Part shown: in pieces, positions 56,341 to 64,000 of the stretch
Layout: each line of letters begins with the position of its first letter
Position numbering within the stretch: position 1 is the stretch's first letter
NCBI RefSeq assembly: GCF_007197755.1
Contig: NZ_CP041636.1
Coordinates: 2,392,001-2,456,000 of the forward strand
Origin: Ferrovibrio terrae
GTDB taxonomy: Bacteria; Pseudomonadota; Alphaproteobacteria; Ferrovibrionales; Ferrovibrionaceae
Direction: 5' to 3'
Length of the DNA: 64,000 bases
The notes under the pieces: model-generated
Database searches by the model: none
What the model saw: only the letters and a program-made list of their open reading frames with translations
What the model was told of the DNA's origin: nothing
Made by a program: the position numbers and the translations under genes

Positions 56341-56898
56341 TCAGACTCTTTCAGAGAGCCAGATGGCGCCGCGCGTGATCGCTTTCACCCCGCGCGACAG
56401 CAGGCCATAGCCCGGCGCCTCGGCGGCGCCCTCGGCACGCGCCGTGTCGCGGTGTTCGATTTCCTCGGCGCGGAATTTCTCGATGGTCGCGCGTAGCTCG
56501 GGCTCGGACTCGCCCAGTTTCTCGACCTGTCTGGCGTAATGCGCGTCGATCACTTCCTCGACCGCCTCGGTGCAGGCCATGGCGGCCTTTTCGCCCAGCA
56601 GCGCGGTGGCGGCGCCGAGCGCGAAGCCGCCGACATGCCACAGCGGTGTCAGCAGGGTGGGACGCACGCGGCGCTGCGGCAGCAGGCGGTCGAAGGCATC
56701 AAGATGCACCAGCTCCTGTTTCAGCATGTGGCGGATCGTTGGCGTCGACGGCGCGGTCTTCAGCACCGACAGCTGGCCTTCATAGATGCGTTTGGCGCCA
56801 TACTCGCCGGCATGGTCGACGCGCAGGATGCGCTCCAGCAGCGCGCGCGGATCGGGATCGCCGGCCAGACGCCTTTTCTGCGGCGTGGGCTTCTGCAT
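56341..56898 (-). CDS. coq7: 2-polyprenyl-3-methyl-6-methoxy-1,4-benzoquinone monooxygenase (COQ7 type)
   Basis: A 185-aa di-iron hydroxylase. ATG 56898 (MQKPTPQKRRLAGDPD) overlaps the dsbB stop by one base. The iron ligands are in RILRVDHAGEYGAKRIYEGQ (first Glu), KQELVHLDAFDRLL (Glu and His), and AEEIEHRDTA (Glu and His). It adds the C-6 hydroxyl in ubiquinone synthesis. It is the last gene of a three-gene unit with yqaA and dsbB. Confidence 0.95.
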   Translation of the reverse strand: MQKPTPQKRRLAGDPDPRALLERILRVDHAGEYGAKRIYEGQLSVLKTAPSTPTIRHMLKQELVHLDAFDRLLPQRRVRPTLLTPLWHVGGFALGAATALLGEKAAMACTEAVEEVIDAHYARQVEKLGESEPELRATIEKFRAEEIEHRDTARAEGAAEAPGYGLLSRGVKAITRGAIWLSERV

Positions 56899-57389
56899 CA
56901 CATGGCCTCCCGTGCGGCGCGACGGGTGGCGAGGACGGCGAAAATCGCCAGCACTGCCGCCCACAGCGCGTTCCAGCCGGCCATGGAGAGGCCAAGTACG
57001 CGGATCGCGGCCTCGTCACAGCGCACCACCGGCGCGGCCATGATCTGGGCGCGCAGGTCTTCCAGCGAGGTGGCGGTAGATGTGCCGCCGCAGCTGGTGA
57101 GGCCCTGCCACCATTTCCATTCCACACCGGCATGGAACACGCCGATGCCGCCGGTGATCGCGAAGCTCAAAGCCGCGAGCCCCAGCAGCTGCACGCGCCA
57201 GCGCGGCAGTACCAGTGCGCCGAGGCCAAAGATCAGCGCGGCGATATAGGGCCAGCGCTGCCAGTGACACATTTCACAGGGCGGCAGGCCGAAGCCGTAT
57301 TGTGCGATCAGCACCAGCGCCAGCGTGCCGGCTGCCGCCAGGGCGACGAGCAGGCCGGAACGATTGGGCTTATACAGGCTGTGGATCAT
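56898..57389 (-). CDS. dsbB: Disulfide bond formation protein DsbB
   Basis: A 163-aa membrane protein with four helices. The first periplasmic pair is in GLPPCEMCHWQRWPY (C38, C41) and the second in LTSCGGTS and VVRCDEAA. It reoxidises DsbA by passing electrons to ubiquinone, matching its coupling to coq7. Its stop and the coq7 ATG share one base. It lies 3 bp after yqaA. Confidence 0.94.
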   Translation of the reverse strand: MIHSLYKPNRSGLLVALAAAGTLALVLIAQYGFGLPPCEMCHWQRWPYIAALIFGLGALVLPRWRVQLLGLAALSFAITGGIGVFHAGVEWKWWQGLTSCGGTSTATSLEDLRAQIMAAPVVRCDEAAIRVLGLSMAGWNALWAAVLAIFAVLATRRAAREAM

Positions 57390-57392
57390 GGT

Positions 57393-57974
57393 TCAGAAAA
57401 GATAGCGCACGGCGATGAAGCCGCCAATCAGCGCGACGAGAAACACGATGCCAAGGACATTGAGTCGCTTCTCGATGAAGTCGCGGATCGGTTCGCCATA
57501 GGCGCGCAACAGGCCGGCGACCAGGAAAAAGCGCACGCCGCGGGTGGTTACCGAGGCGAGGATGAAGACGACAAGGCTGAAATGCGCCGCGCCGCTGGCG
57601 ATGGTGACGATCTTGTAGGGGATCGGCGTCAGGCCCTTGATCAGGATGATCCAGACGCCCCATTCGGCGTAAGCCTCCTCGAAGGCCTGCCATTTCTCGG
57701 CATAGCCATAGAGGTCGATCACCCAGCGACCGAGTGTTTCAAGCAGGAAATAGCCGATGGCATAGCCGAAGAGGCCACCGATCACCGAGGCGGCGGTGCA
57801 GACGGCCGCGTAGTAATAGGCCCGGCTGCGGTCGGCCAGGCACATCGGAACCAGCATCACATCGGGCGGGATCGGAAAGACCGAGCTTTCCAGGAAGGAC
57901 ACCACGGCCAAAGCGCGGTCGGCGCGGGGCCGGGCGGCCTGACGCATGGTCCAGTCGTAAAGCGGGCGGAACAC
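57393..57974 (-). CDS. yqaA: YqaA family membrane protein (VTT/DedA superfamily)
   Basis: A 193-aa membrane protein. GTG 57974 (VFRPLYDWTMRQAARPRADRALAVVSFLESSVFPIPPDVML) matches the usual family start and is preceded by GGAG; a longer in-frame start has no family sequence. The ESSVFPIPPDVML and GLTPIPYKIVTIASGAA motifs are diagnostic. VTT proteins scramble or export membrane lipids; this family's role is unknown. It is first in the unit with dsbB and coq7. Confidence 0.88.
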   Translation of the reverse strand: MFRPLYDWTMRQAARPRADRALAVVSFLESSVFPIPPDVMLVPMCLADRSRAYYYAAVCTAASVIGGLFGYAIGYFLLETLGRWVIDLYGYAEKWQAFEEAYAEWGVWIILIKGLTPIPYKIVTIASGAAHFSLVVFILASVTTRGVRFFLVAGLLRAYGEPIRDFIEKRLNVLGIVFLVALIGGFIAVRYLF

Positions 57975-58178
57975 CGAGGCAGATCTCCGAAAGCCGGGAA
58001 GGCCGCAAGCTGTATGCCGGAGGCCGCAGGGCTTGTCCATGCGCCGCCCGGTCGCAGGGCATGACAAAGCAGTGTTTATCCGCCATTTCCTGAGAGACGC
58101 CGGGGCAGGGCTGGCCGTTGATTCAGCGCTGGTGTTGGGTAATATCCGCCCGCCGCAAACTCTCGGCGATACGGCCGG

Positions 58179-58265
58179 GCCCCAGTGGTGAAATTGGTAG
58201 ACGCGACAGACTCAAAATCTGTTATCCGCAAGGGTGTGCTGGTTCAAGTCCGGCCTGGGGCACCA
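58179..58265 (+). tRNA. tRNA-Leu (anticodon CAA)
   Basis: Acceptor stem gccccag (58179-58185) pairs with ctggggc (58255-58261), followed by discriminator A and an encoded CCA (58263-58265). The anticodon stem acaga/tctgt (58206-58210, 58218-58222) encloses the loop CTCAAAA with anticodon CAA at 58213-58215. The T-arm GGTTCAAGTCC and a long variable arm (class II) confirm leucine type. A terminator follows at 58285-58320. No integrase or repeat of its 3' end was seen. Confidence 0.97.
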
Positions 58266-58284
58266 CCATCGATGTAGCGACACG

Positions 58285-58320
58285 AAAAAAGCCGGAGTGC
58301 CCATTGGGCCTCCGGCTTTT
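58285..58320. terminator. Bidirectional terminator between tRNA-Leu and csbD
   Basis: aaaagccggag and ctccggctttt form an 11-bp stem with an inner gccc/gggc stem. A-run on the left and T-run on the right let it terminate both the tRNA (rightward) and the CsbD-family gene (leftward). Confidence 0.9.
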
Positions 58321-58343
58321 CGCATTTAGCGTGATGTGGACGC

Positions 58344-58529
58344 TTAGTGCTTCTTCACGGCGTCACGCACCGCATCCTTGGCGCCACCCACTGCATTCTG
58401 GATTTTGCCTTCGGCCTTGTCGGCCTTGCCTTCGGCTTTCAACTTGGCGTCGCCCGTCAGGTGACCAGCGGCTTCCTTGATGCTGCCCTTGGCCTGCTTG
58501 GCAGTGCCTTCGATCCGATCCTTGTCCAT
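58344..58529 (-). CDS. CsbD family stress protein
   Basis: A 61-aa protein, ATG 58529 (MDKDRIEGTAKQAKGSIKEAAG). It is rich in Lys, Ala and Gly, with the GKADKAEGKIQNAVGGAKDAVRDAV repeats typical of CsbD/YjbJ. These small hydrophilic proteins accumulate under general stress; their biochemical role is not settled. GGAGAGCAGGA precedes the start. It shares the bidirectional terminator with tRNA-Leu. Confidence 0.92.
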   Translation of the reverse strand: MDKDRIEGTAKQAKGSIKEAAGHLTGDAKLKAEGKADKAEGKIQNAVGGAKDAVRDAVKKH

Positions 58530-58659
58530 TCCTGCTCTCCTTTGCGTTGTGCCCAGACTCAACACAGCTGAGGCACAATCGTTCCTCCCGGCACGGACGG
58601 AACAAAGCGATGTCACGGAGTGTTTCTGTAACAGCCAAGCGTAAGCAGAGGAGGCTGAT

Positions 58660-58851
58660 GTGACCGATCATAAAACCCAGTTGGAAAAGGACGGAAAATC
58701 GCCGCGTCCCCAGGATGCGCACCTGCATGAACGCCGCGACGACCAGTCACGCCGCGCCAAGGCAGAGCAGGCCCAGAACAGCCGCAATGCCGGGCAGACC
58801 GGCAATATCCGGCAAAATACGCATAATCAGGGCTATCAGCAGGATCGGTAA
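58660..58851 (+). CDS. Small hydrophilic protein, unknown function
   Basis: A 63-aa protein starting at GTG 58660 with AGAGGAGGCTGAT upstream. It has no Cys, no hydrophobic helix and is very rich in Gln, Asn, Arg and Lys (HERRDDQSRRAKAEQAQNSRNAGQTGN), so it is probably disordered. It sits 7 bp before the HPF-family gene on the same strand and faces the CsbD gene divergently, which suggests a stress or stationary-phase role. Confidence 0.65.
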   Translation: MTDHKTQLEKDGKSPRPQDAHLHERRDDQSRRAKAEQAQNSRNAGQTGNIRQNTHNQGYQQDR

Positions 58852-58857
58852 AAAAGC

Positions 58858-59247
58858 ATGCAGAAACCCTTGCAGCTGGTTTTTCGCGACATGAAGACAT
58901 CGCTCGCGCTGGAAACCTTCATTCGTGACCGTGTGGCGCGGCTGGAACAGCATCATCAACGCATCATCGGATGCCGAGTGGTGGCCGCCATGCCGCATCG
59001 CAGTTCGGCCGGCGCGCGGTCGTCGCCCAAGGCGGAACTGGCGCTGACCGTGGAGGTGGAAATCGCCGGCCGCCCGCTGGTGGTCGTGAAAGACGCCGAG
59101 GCGCGACGGGAAGCCAAGGACGATCAGTTGGCTGTCGTCACTCATGTCTTCGAAGCGGTGGAACGCCGGTTGCGTGAGGCTTGGCGTGACCGCAACAAAG
59201 GATCGACCCGGCAGATCACCGAAGATGGCACGGTGACTGTCGGTTAG
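58858..59247 (+). CDS. HPF/RaiA-family ribosome-associated protein
   Basis: A 129-aa protein with the RaiA/HPF fold: PLQLVFRDMKTSLALETFIRDRVARLEQHH followed by GCRVVAAMPHRSSAGARSSPKAELALTVEVEIAGRPLVVVKDAEARREAKDDQLAVVTHVFEAVERRLREA. These proteins bind the 30S subunit to inactivate ribosomes in stationary phase. It is the short form, without the C-terminal dimerisation domain of long HPF. It follows the small hydrophilic gene by 6 bp and its stop overlaps the convergent MFS stop by 4 bp. Confidence 0.82.
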   Translation: MQKPLQLVFRDMKTSLALETFIRDRVARLEQHHQRIIGCRVVAAMPHRSSAGARSSPKAELALTVEVEIAGRPLVVVKDAEARREAKDDQLAVVTHVFEAVERRLREAWRDRNKGSTRQITEDGTVTVG

Positions 59248-60689
59248 CTTAAATCGTCGCTGGCGCTGAGCGGTCTGGCCACGTCTTCCAGTGGCCGCCG
59301 CTCAGCCGCCACGCCCCAGATTGCCTGCACTATCCCTGCGAATACCATCAGCGCGGCACCGAACAGGTATCCCGCGAACACGCTGCTGCGCGAGCCGGTT
59401 TCGATCAGCGCGCCGAAGACGAATGGCGCCGCCACGCCGCCAATGCCGGTTCCGATCGCGTAAAACGCGGCGATGGCCAGGGCGCGGATCTCCAGCGGGA
59501 AAGTTTCGCTGACCGTCAGATAGGCCGAACTGGCCGCTGCGGACGCGAAGAAGAAGACCACCGTCCATGCCATGGTCTGTGTCTGGCTGGTTAGCAGGCC
59601 TTGGTGGAACAGCCAGCCGCTGATGACCAGTAATACTCCCGAGACAATGAACGTGCCGGCGATCATCGGCCGGCGGCCCACCGCATCGAACAGGCGGCCG
59701 AGCAGCAGCGGCCCGAGCACATTACCCAATGCAAATGGCAGGATGTACCAGCCGACACTGGCGGCCGGCACGGCGTAGAAGTCCGTCAGTACCAGGGCAT
59801 ATGTGAAGAAGATGGTATTGTAGAAGAAGGCCTGCGCCGCCATCAGTGTCAGGCCCACCAGGGAACGCCGGCGGTGCAGATGAAACAGCGTATGCGCCAC
59901 CTCACGCAGGCTCACATGGGCGCGGCGGCGGATACGCAATGAGGTGGTCGGCGCATCAGCGTCGATCCGGCCCTGCTGTTCGATGTTGCGCACCACGGCT
60001 TCGGCTTCGGTGATGCGGCCATGCGTGATCAGCCAGCGCGGGCTTTCCGGAATCCAGATGCGCATGGCCAGGATGGGCAGAGCCAGCACCGCACCGATCA
60101 GGAAGCAGATACGCCAGCCCCAGTCGGCGCCAAAAGCGGCCGCATCCAGCAGTACGATTGAGCCTGCCGCACCCATCGCGGCACCGATCCAGAAGGTGCC
60201 GTTGATGGCAAGATCGCTCCAGCCGCGATAGCGCGCCGGGATCAGTTCCTGGATCGTCGAGTTGATCGCCGTGTATTCGCCGCCGATGCCGGCGCCGGTG
60301 AGGAAACGGAACAGCGCAAAGCTCCAGATATCCCAGCTAAGTGCGGTGCCGGCGGTGGCCAGCGCATAGACTGCCAGCGTGACGAAGAAGAGCAGGCGAC
60401 GGCCCAGCCGATCGGTCAGCCAGCCGAACAGCAGCGCGCCCAGCACCGCACCGGCCAGATAGGCGCTGCTGGCCAGGCCGATTTCCAGATTGCTGAATTG
60501 CAGGCTGGGGCTTTCCTTCAGCGCACCGGCCACGGCACCGGCGAGCGTCACTTCCAGCCCGTCCAGAATCCAGGTGATGCCCAGCGCAACCACGACCAGA
60601 CTGTGGAAGCGGCTCCAGCGCTGGCGGTCCAGGCGACAGGGGATGTCGGTATGGATTTCCGCGCCGAGTCCGGCGGCCTGACGGGTCAT
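59244..60689 (-). CDS. MFS transporter, metabolite:H+ symporter type
   Basis: A protein of about 481 aa; ATG 60689 (MTRQAAGLGAEIHTDIP) is preferred over GTG 60722 because GAGG lies just upstream. Twelve helices are predicted, with FGWLTDRLGRRLLFFVTLAVYAL and GRITEAEAVVRNIE in the central loop and VLGPLLLGRLFDAVGRRPMIAGTFIVSG in the second half. It resembles aromatic-acid/sugar-phosphate type MFS carriers. It is divergent from the crotonase operon and could import its substrate, such as a hydroxycinnamate. Confidence 0.85.
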   Translation of the reverse strand: MTRQAAGLGAEIHTDIPCRLDRQRWSRFHSLVVVALGITWILDGLEVTLAGAVAGALKESPSLQFSNLEIGLASSAYLAGAVLGALLFGWLTDRLGRRLLFFVTLAVYALATAGTALSWDIWSFALFRFLTGAGIGGEYTAINSTIQELIPARYRGWSDLAINGTFWIGAAMGAAGSIVLLDAAAFGADWGWRICFLIGAVLALPILAMRIWIPESPRWLITHGRITEAEAVVRNIEQQGRIDADAPTTSLRIRRRAHVSLREVAHTLFHLHRRRSLVGLTLMAAQAFFYNTIFFTYALVLTDFYAVPAASVGWYILPFALGNVLGPLLLGRLFDAVGRRPMIAGTFIVSGVLLVISGWLFHQGLLTSQTQTMAWTVVFFFASAAASSAYLTVSETFPLEIRALAIAAFYAIGTGIGGVAAPFVFGALIETGSRSSVFAGYLFGAALMVFAGIVQAIWGVAAERRPLEDVARPLSASDDLS

Positions 60690-60754
60690 GCCGGCCTCGA
60701 AAAAACGCGGATTTGCGTGCACGATTCTGTCATCTTGCCATCCCGGCAGAAATC

Positions 60755-60769
60755 GTTATGCTTCATAAC
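60755..60769. promoter_or_regulatory. MarR-type operator candidate between the MFS and crotonase genes
   Basis: gttatg (60755-60760) and cataac (60764-60769) are exact inverted arms with a 3-nt spacer, within an A+T-rich stretch (aacaattatagg, 60766-60777). It lies 35 bp before the crotonase start and 66 bp before the MFS start, so one regulator could control both. Confidence 0.5.
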
Positions 60770-60803
60770 AATTATAGGCCAAGCAAAAATAAAGATATCC
60801 AAC

Positions 60804-61628
60804 ATGCGTCTCGACCCTGCCGACCGTCTCGCCCAGAACGCCACGGGGGCTAACCTCGGTCTTCCTGCCACGCTGTCGGTCAGCCTGGACGGCGACGTCG
60901 CCGTGCTGAAACTGCAGCGCGCGGCCAAACGTAACGCCCTGGACAACACGACGGTTCTCGGCCTGCAGGCGTTTTTCCTGAATCCACCGGCTGGGGTGAA
61001 GGTGGTGGTGCTGGATGGCGAGGGCGAGCATTTCTCGGCCGGCCTCGATCTCACTGACACCAAGGAACTGTCGTCCACCGACGGCGTGTTCCATTCGCGC
61101 ATGTGGCATGAGAGCTTCCGCCATATCCAGTTCGGCAAGGTGCCGGTGATCTCGGTGCTGCATGGCGCGGTGATCGGCGGCGGGCTTGAACTGGCGGCGT
61201 CGACGCATGTGCGCGTCGCCGAAAGCTCCACCTTCTACGCCCTGCCCGAAGGCCAGCGCGGCATTTTCGTTGGCGGTGGCGGCTCGGTGCGCATCCCGAA
61301 GCTGATCGGCACGGCCCGCATGATGGACATGATGCTGACTGGCCGCGTCTACAATGCCGAAGAGGGCCATGCCCTCGGCCTGTCGCAGTATCTGGTCGGT
61401 CCGGGCGAGGGCATGACCAAGGCGATGGAACTGGCGAAAAAGATCGCCAGCAATGCGCCGATGACCAATTTTGCCGTCATGCATGCCCTGCCGCGCATCG
61501 CTGACAGCTCGCCCGAAGCCGGCTACATGATGGAAGCGATGATTTCGTCGATCACCCAGGCCGATTCAGAAGCGAAGTCGCGCATCCGCGACTTCCTCGA
61601 GAAGCGCGCGGGCAAGGTCGGCAAGTAA
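60804..61628 (+). CDS. Crotonase/enoyl-CoA hydratase family protein
   Basis: A 274-aa crotonase-fold enzyme; ATG 60804 (MRLDPADRLAQNATGA). Oxyanion-hole segments are VVLDGEGEHFSAGLDLTD and VISVLHGAVIGGGLELAASTHVRVAE, and the substrate-side FYALPEGQRGIFVGGGGSVRIPKLIG is clear. In this operon it probably hydrates or cleaves a hydroxycinnamoyl-CoA. It is first of three genes with feruloyl-CoA synthase and a thiolase. Confidence 0.92.
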   Translation: MRLDPADRLAQNATGANLGLPATLSVSLDGDVAVLKLQRAAKRNALDNTTVLGLQAFFLNPPAGVKVVVLDGEGEHFSAGLDLTDTKELSSTDGVFHSRMWHESFRHIQFGKVPVISVLHGAVIGGGLELAASTHVRVAESSTFYALPEGQRGIFVGGGGSVRIPKLIGTARMMDMMLTGRVYNAEEGHALGLSQYLVGPGEGMTKAMELAKKIASNAPMTNFAVMHALPRIADSSPEAGYMMEAMISSITQADSEAKSRIRDFLEKRAGKVGK

Positions 61629-61724
61629 CGACCCAATAGGGCAGTACTGGCGGCCTGATCGCGACAACGCGGCGGCCGAGCCCCAGCGAAAAGCGGGCTG
61701 AGGACTTGGGAGGAGTTGACGCGT

Positions 61725-63593
61725 ATGAGTAGCCATCCGCATCGTCAGGTCAATTACGGCCGCGCCGATACCGAACTGACCCGGCTGCAGGACGGCACGA
61801 TCCTGATGCGCTCGCCCGAGCCGCTGGATGCCTATCCCGAAAAACTGACGGAAAAGATCGACCACTGGGGCAAGGCCGCACCGGAACGCACTTTCATGGC
61901 ACAACGCGATGCCAAGAGCGAGTGGCGCCGGCTCAGCTATGCCGATCTGCAGCGCCAGGTGCGCGCCATCGGTCAGGCCCTGCTGGACCGCAAATTGTCC
62001 GCCGAGCGCCCCATCGCGATCCTGTCCGACAACGATCTTGAACATGTGCTGCTGGCGCTGGCCGCGCAGTATGTCGGCGTGCCCTCTGCGGCGATCTCTC
62101 CGGCCTATTCACTTGTCTCAAGCGATCATGCCAAACTGAAGCATGTACTCGGCCTGCTGAATCCCGGCCTGGTCTTTGCCGCCGATGGGGCGCGCTATGC
62201 CACTGCTATCAATGCCGCCGTGCCAGTCGATACGGAAGTGGTGGTGACGGCCAATCCGCTGGCAGGTCGTGCCGCAACCGCATTTGATGCGCTGCTCAAG
62301 GTGGCGGTGACTGCCGACGTGGATCGCGCCCATGCGGCGATCACGCCCGATACGGTGGCGAAATTCCTGTTCACCTCGGGCTCTACCGGCATGCCCAAGG
62401 GCGTGATCAACACCCAGCGCATGCTGTGCAGCAACCAGCAGATGATCCTGCAGTCGCTGCCGGTGTTTGGCGAGGAGCCGCCGGTCTTCATCGACTGGCT
62501 GCCCTGGAACCACACCTTTGGCGGCAACCACAATATCGGGATTACGCTCTACAATGGCGGCTCGCTCTATATCGATGATGGCAAGCCGGTGCCGGCCTTG
62601 GTCGAACGCACGGTGCGGAACCTGCGCGAGATCGCGCCGACCGTATATTTCAATGTGCCCAAGGGCTTCGAGATGCTGGTGCCATACCTGCGCGAAGACA
62701 AAGCCCTGCGCGAGACCTTTTTCAGCAAGCTGAAGATGATCTTCTTCTCGGGCGCCGCCCTGCCGCAGCATGTCTGGACCGCGCTGGAAGAGCTGGCGGT
62801 CGAAACCATCGGCGTGCGCATCCCGATCGTCAGCGGGCTGGGTGCCACCGAGACCGCGCCCTTTGCACTCTGCGCCAATTGGCCGGTCGACCGTTCCGGC
62901 ATCATCGGCTTGCCGGTGCCGGGTCAGGAACTGAAGCTGGTGCCGAATGGCGGCAAGCTGGAAGTGCGCGTGCGCGGGCCGAATATCACACCGGGCTACT
63001 GGCGCATGCCAGAGATCAGCGCCAAGTCGTTTGACGATGAGGGCTATTACAAAATGGGTGATGCTGCCCGCTTCATCGATCCGGACAGACCCGAGAAGGG
63101 CCTGATGTTCGATGGCCGCATCTCGGAGGATTTCAAACTGACCAGCGGCACCTGGGTCAGCGTTGGGCCGCTGCGGGCCAGGTTCATCGCGCATTTCGCG
63201 CCCTATGTGCGCGATGTGGTGATTGCCGGCCATGACCGCTCGGACCTCGCTGGCCTGGTCATTGTCGATCTCGACAATTGCCGCGCGCTCTGCCCGGATC
63301 TGGCGCCGGATGCCGGTATCGCGCAGATCGTGCACGACAGCCGCGTGCGTGCCCGATTTAAGGAACTGGTCGAAAGCTACAGCCAGCAGGCGACCGGCAG
63401 TTCGACCCGGATCGAGCGCATCGTGCTGCTGGACGAAATGCCCTCGCTGGATGTCGGCGAAGTGACCGACAAGGGTTCGATCAACCAGCGCGCCGTGCTG
63501 GATCATCGCGCGGCGCTGGTCGAAGACCTTTATGCCGCCACACCTTCCTCCCGAGTGATCACTGCAAAAGAAAGCATCGCCCATGTCGCGTAA
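61725..63593 (+). CDS. Feruloyl-CoA synthase-like acyl-CoA synthetase
   Basis: A 622-aa AMP-forming ligase. ATG 61725 is preferred over TTG 61716 because AGGAG lies 9 nt upstream. It has PEKLTEKIDHWGKAAPERTFMAQRD, AISPAYSLVSSDHAKLKHVLGLLNPGLVFA and the AMP-binding motif FLFTSGSTGMPKGVINT, then WLPWNHTFGGNHN and SGLGATETAPF. The feruloyl-CoA synthase subfamily is recognised by the ILMRSPEPL start and the long N-terminus. It activates ferulate or related acids as CoA thioesters. The thiolase start overlaps its end by 11 bp. Confidence 0.9.
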   Translation: MSSHPHRQVNYGRADTELTRLQDGTILMRSPEPLDAYPEKLTEKIDHWGKAAPERTFMAQRDAKSEWRRLSYADLQRQVRAIGQALLDRKLSAERPIAILSDNDLEHVLLALAAQYVGVPSAAISPAYSLVSSDHAKLKHVLGLLNPGLVFAADGARYATAINAAVPVDTEVVVTANPLAGRAATAFDALLKVAVTADVDRAHAAITPDTVAKFLFTSGSTGMPKGVINTQRMLCSNQQMILQSLPVFGEEPPVFIDWLPWNHTFGGNHNIGITLYNGGSLYIDDGKPVPALVERTVRNLREIAPTVYFNVPKGFEMLVPYLREDKALRETFFSKLKMIFFSGAALPQHVWTALEELAVETIGVRIPIVSGLGATETAPFALCANWPVDRSGIIGLPVPGQELKLVPNGGKLEVRVRGPNITPGYWRMPEISAKSFDDEGYYKMGDAARFIDPDRPEKGLMFDGRISEDFKLTSGTWVSVGPLRARFIAHFAPYVRDVVIAGHDRSDLAGLVIVDLDNCRALCPDLAPDAGIAQIVHDSRVRARFKELVESYSQQATGSSTRIERIVLLDEMPSLDVGEVTDKGSINQRAVLDHRAALVEDLYAATPSSRVITAKESIAHVA

Positions 63594-64000
63594 TTCCGGT
63601 CTGGCCCAGGACTACAAGGATATCTGGCTGCTCGATGGCGTTCGTACGCCGTTTGCCGATTACAACGGCGCGCTGGCCGATATTTCGCCGATCGATCTCG
63701 GCATCAAGGTGGCGAAGGATGTGCTGAAGAAAGCCGAAATGCCGGCGGAAGACATCGGCACCGTGATTGCCGGCAACATGGCGCAGGCGTCTTACGATGC
63801 CTATATGCTGCCGCGCCATGTCGGGCTCTATGCCGGCGTACCGCTGGAGGTGCCGGCGCATCTGGTGCAGCGCGTCTGCGGCACCGGCATCGAGGCGATC
63901 ATGCAGGCGGCCGGCCAGATCCAGATGGGCCAGACCGATGCGGGCCTGGTGGTGGGCGCGGAATCGATGAGCCGCAATCCGGTGGCCTCCTACACGCATC
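63583..64000 (+). CDS. Acetyl-CoA acetyltransferase (thiolase), N-terminal part
   Basis: ATG 63583 lies 11 bp inside the end of the synthetase gene. 139 codons are visible: IWLLDGVRTPFADYNGALADISPIDLGIKVAKDVL is the thiolase start and VPAHLVQRVCGTGIEAIMQAA carries the nucleophilic cysteine (about residue 92). The gene runs off the window. It would remove acetyl-CoA in CoA-dependent beta-oxidation of the side chain. Confidence 0.93.
   Translation, partial: MSRNSGLAQDYKDIWLLDGVRTPFADYNGALADISPIDLGIKVAKDVLKKAEMPAEDIGTVIAGNMAQASYDAYMLPRHVGLYAGVPLEVPAHLVQRVCGTGIEAIMQAAGQIQMGQTDAGLVVGAESMSRNPVASYTH

Noticed and set aside
58179-58265. tRNA-Leu as an integration site of a mobile element
   Set aside because: No integrase, no direct repeat of the tRNA 3' end and no compositional change nearby.

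Overview
This window is ordinary, high-GC chromosomal DNA from an alphaproteobacterium. The evidence is a C4-pathway 5-aminolevulinate synthase, a TrcR/DUF1013 regulator, DUF1192 and DUF3309 proteins, COQ7-type ubiquinone hydroxylation, a ROSE-type RNA thermometer and an alphaproteobacterial RpoH-like promoter. The gene set resembles Rhodospirillales in the broad sense; the genus cannot be named from this sequence. I see no insertion sequence, integrase, prophage or CRISPR array, and coding density is high.

Layout. 1-1.1 kb: small envelope/stress proteins (Gly-zipper, BON lipoprotein, DUF3185, DUF3309). 1.1-5.3 kb: chorismate mutase, an orphan P-loop protein, ALA synthase, a flavin reductase, and a degenerate receiver facing an Hpt protein. 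5.4-9.7 kb: RND efflux pump 1. 9.9-14.2 kb: histone-deacetylase-family hydrolase, EttA, and a methyltransferase with a second, decayed methyltransferase domain. 14.2-19.3 kb: DMT and MFS exporters, an orphan NMT1-type binding protein, aspartate aminotransferase, an RHH protein. 19.4-23.6 kb: RND pump 2. 24.1-28.1 kb: a peptide-type ABC importer without its binding protein. 28.4-33.5 kb: TrcR, quinone oxidoreductase, DUF1192, LysR/azoreductase pair, and a TetR gene with a perfect 27-bp operator. 33.4-37.2 kb: MetY, hydrolase, ThiE, IMPase. 37.4-41.4 kb: a MotA/MotB-like envelope locus. 41.4-46 kb: paraoxonase-like protein, ABC exporter, lipoprotein protease. 46.1-51 kb: L31, heat-regulated Hsp20, glycolytic cluster fba/pgk/gap. 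51-59.2 kb: PagL-like deacylase, GluQ-RS, AlkA, esterase, HNH nuclease, COQ7/DsbB/YqaA, tRNA-Leu(CAA), CsbD, HPF. 59.2-64 kb: MFS transporter and a hydroxycinnamate-type catabolic operon (crotonase, feruloyl-CoA synthase, thiolase, cut by the window end).

The most interesting items are: (1) the 37.4-41.4 kb locus, a probable proton-driven MotAB-like motor unit whose stator-like subunit carries a long coiled coil, with a DUF3574 protein and a Pro/Ala-rich OmpA protein; (2) the hsp20 leader, which combines an RpoH-like promoter and a ROSE thermometer; (3) the TetR operator that sits exactly on a TTGACA promoter of a possibly leaderless unknown gene; (4) a structured plus-strand element with an orphan terminator, plus a 19-codon minus-strand leader ORF, between tetR and metY; (5) the internally duplicated methyltransferase; (6) the phosphorylation-dead receiver facing an intact Hpt protein. 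All functions are inferred from reading the sequence; no database search was possible.
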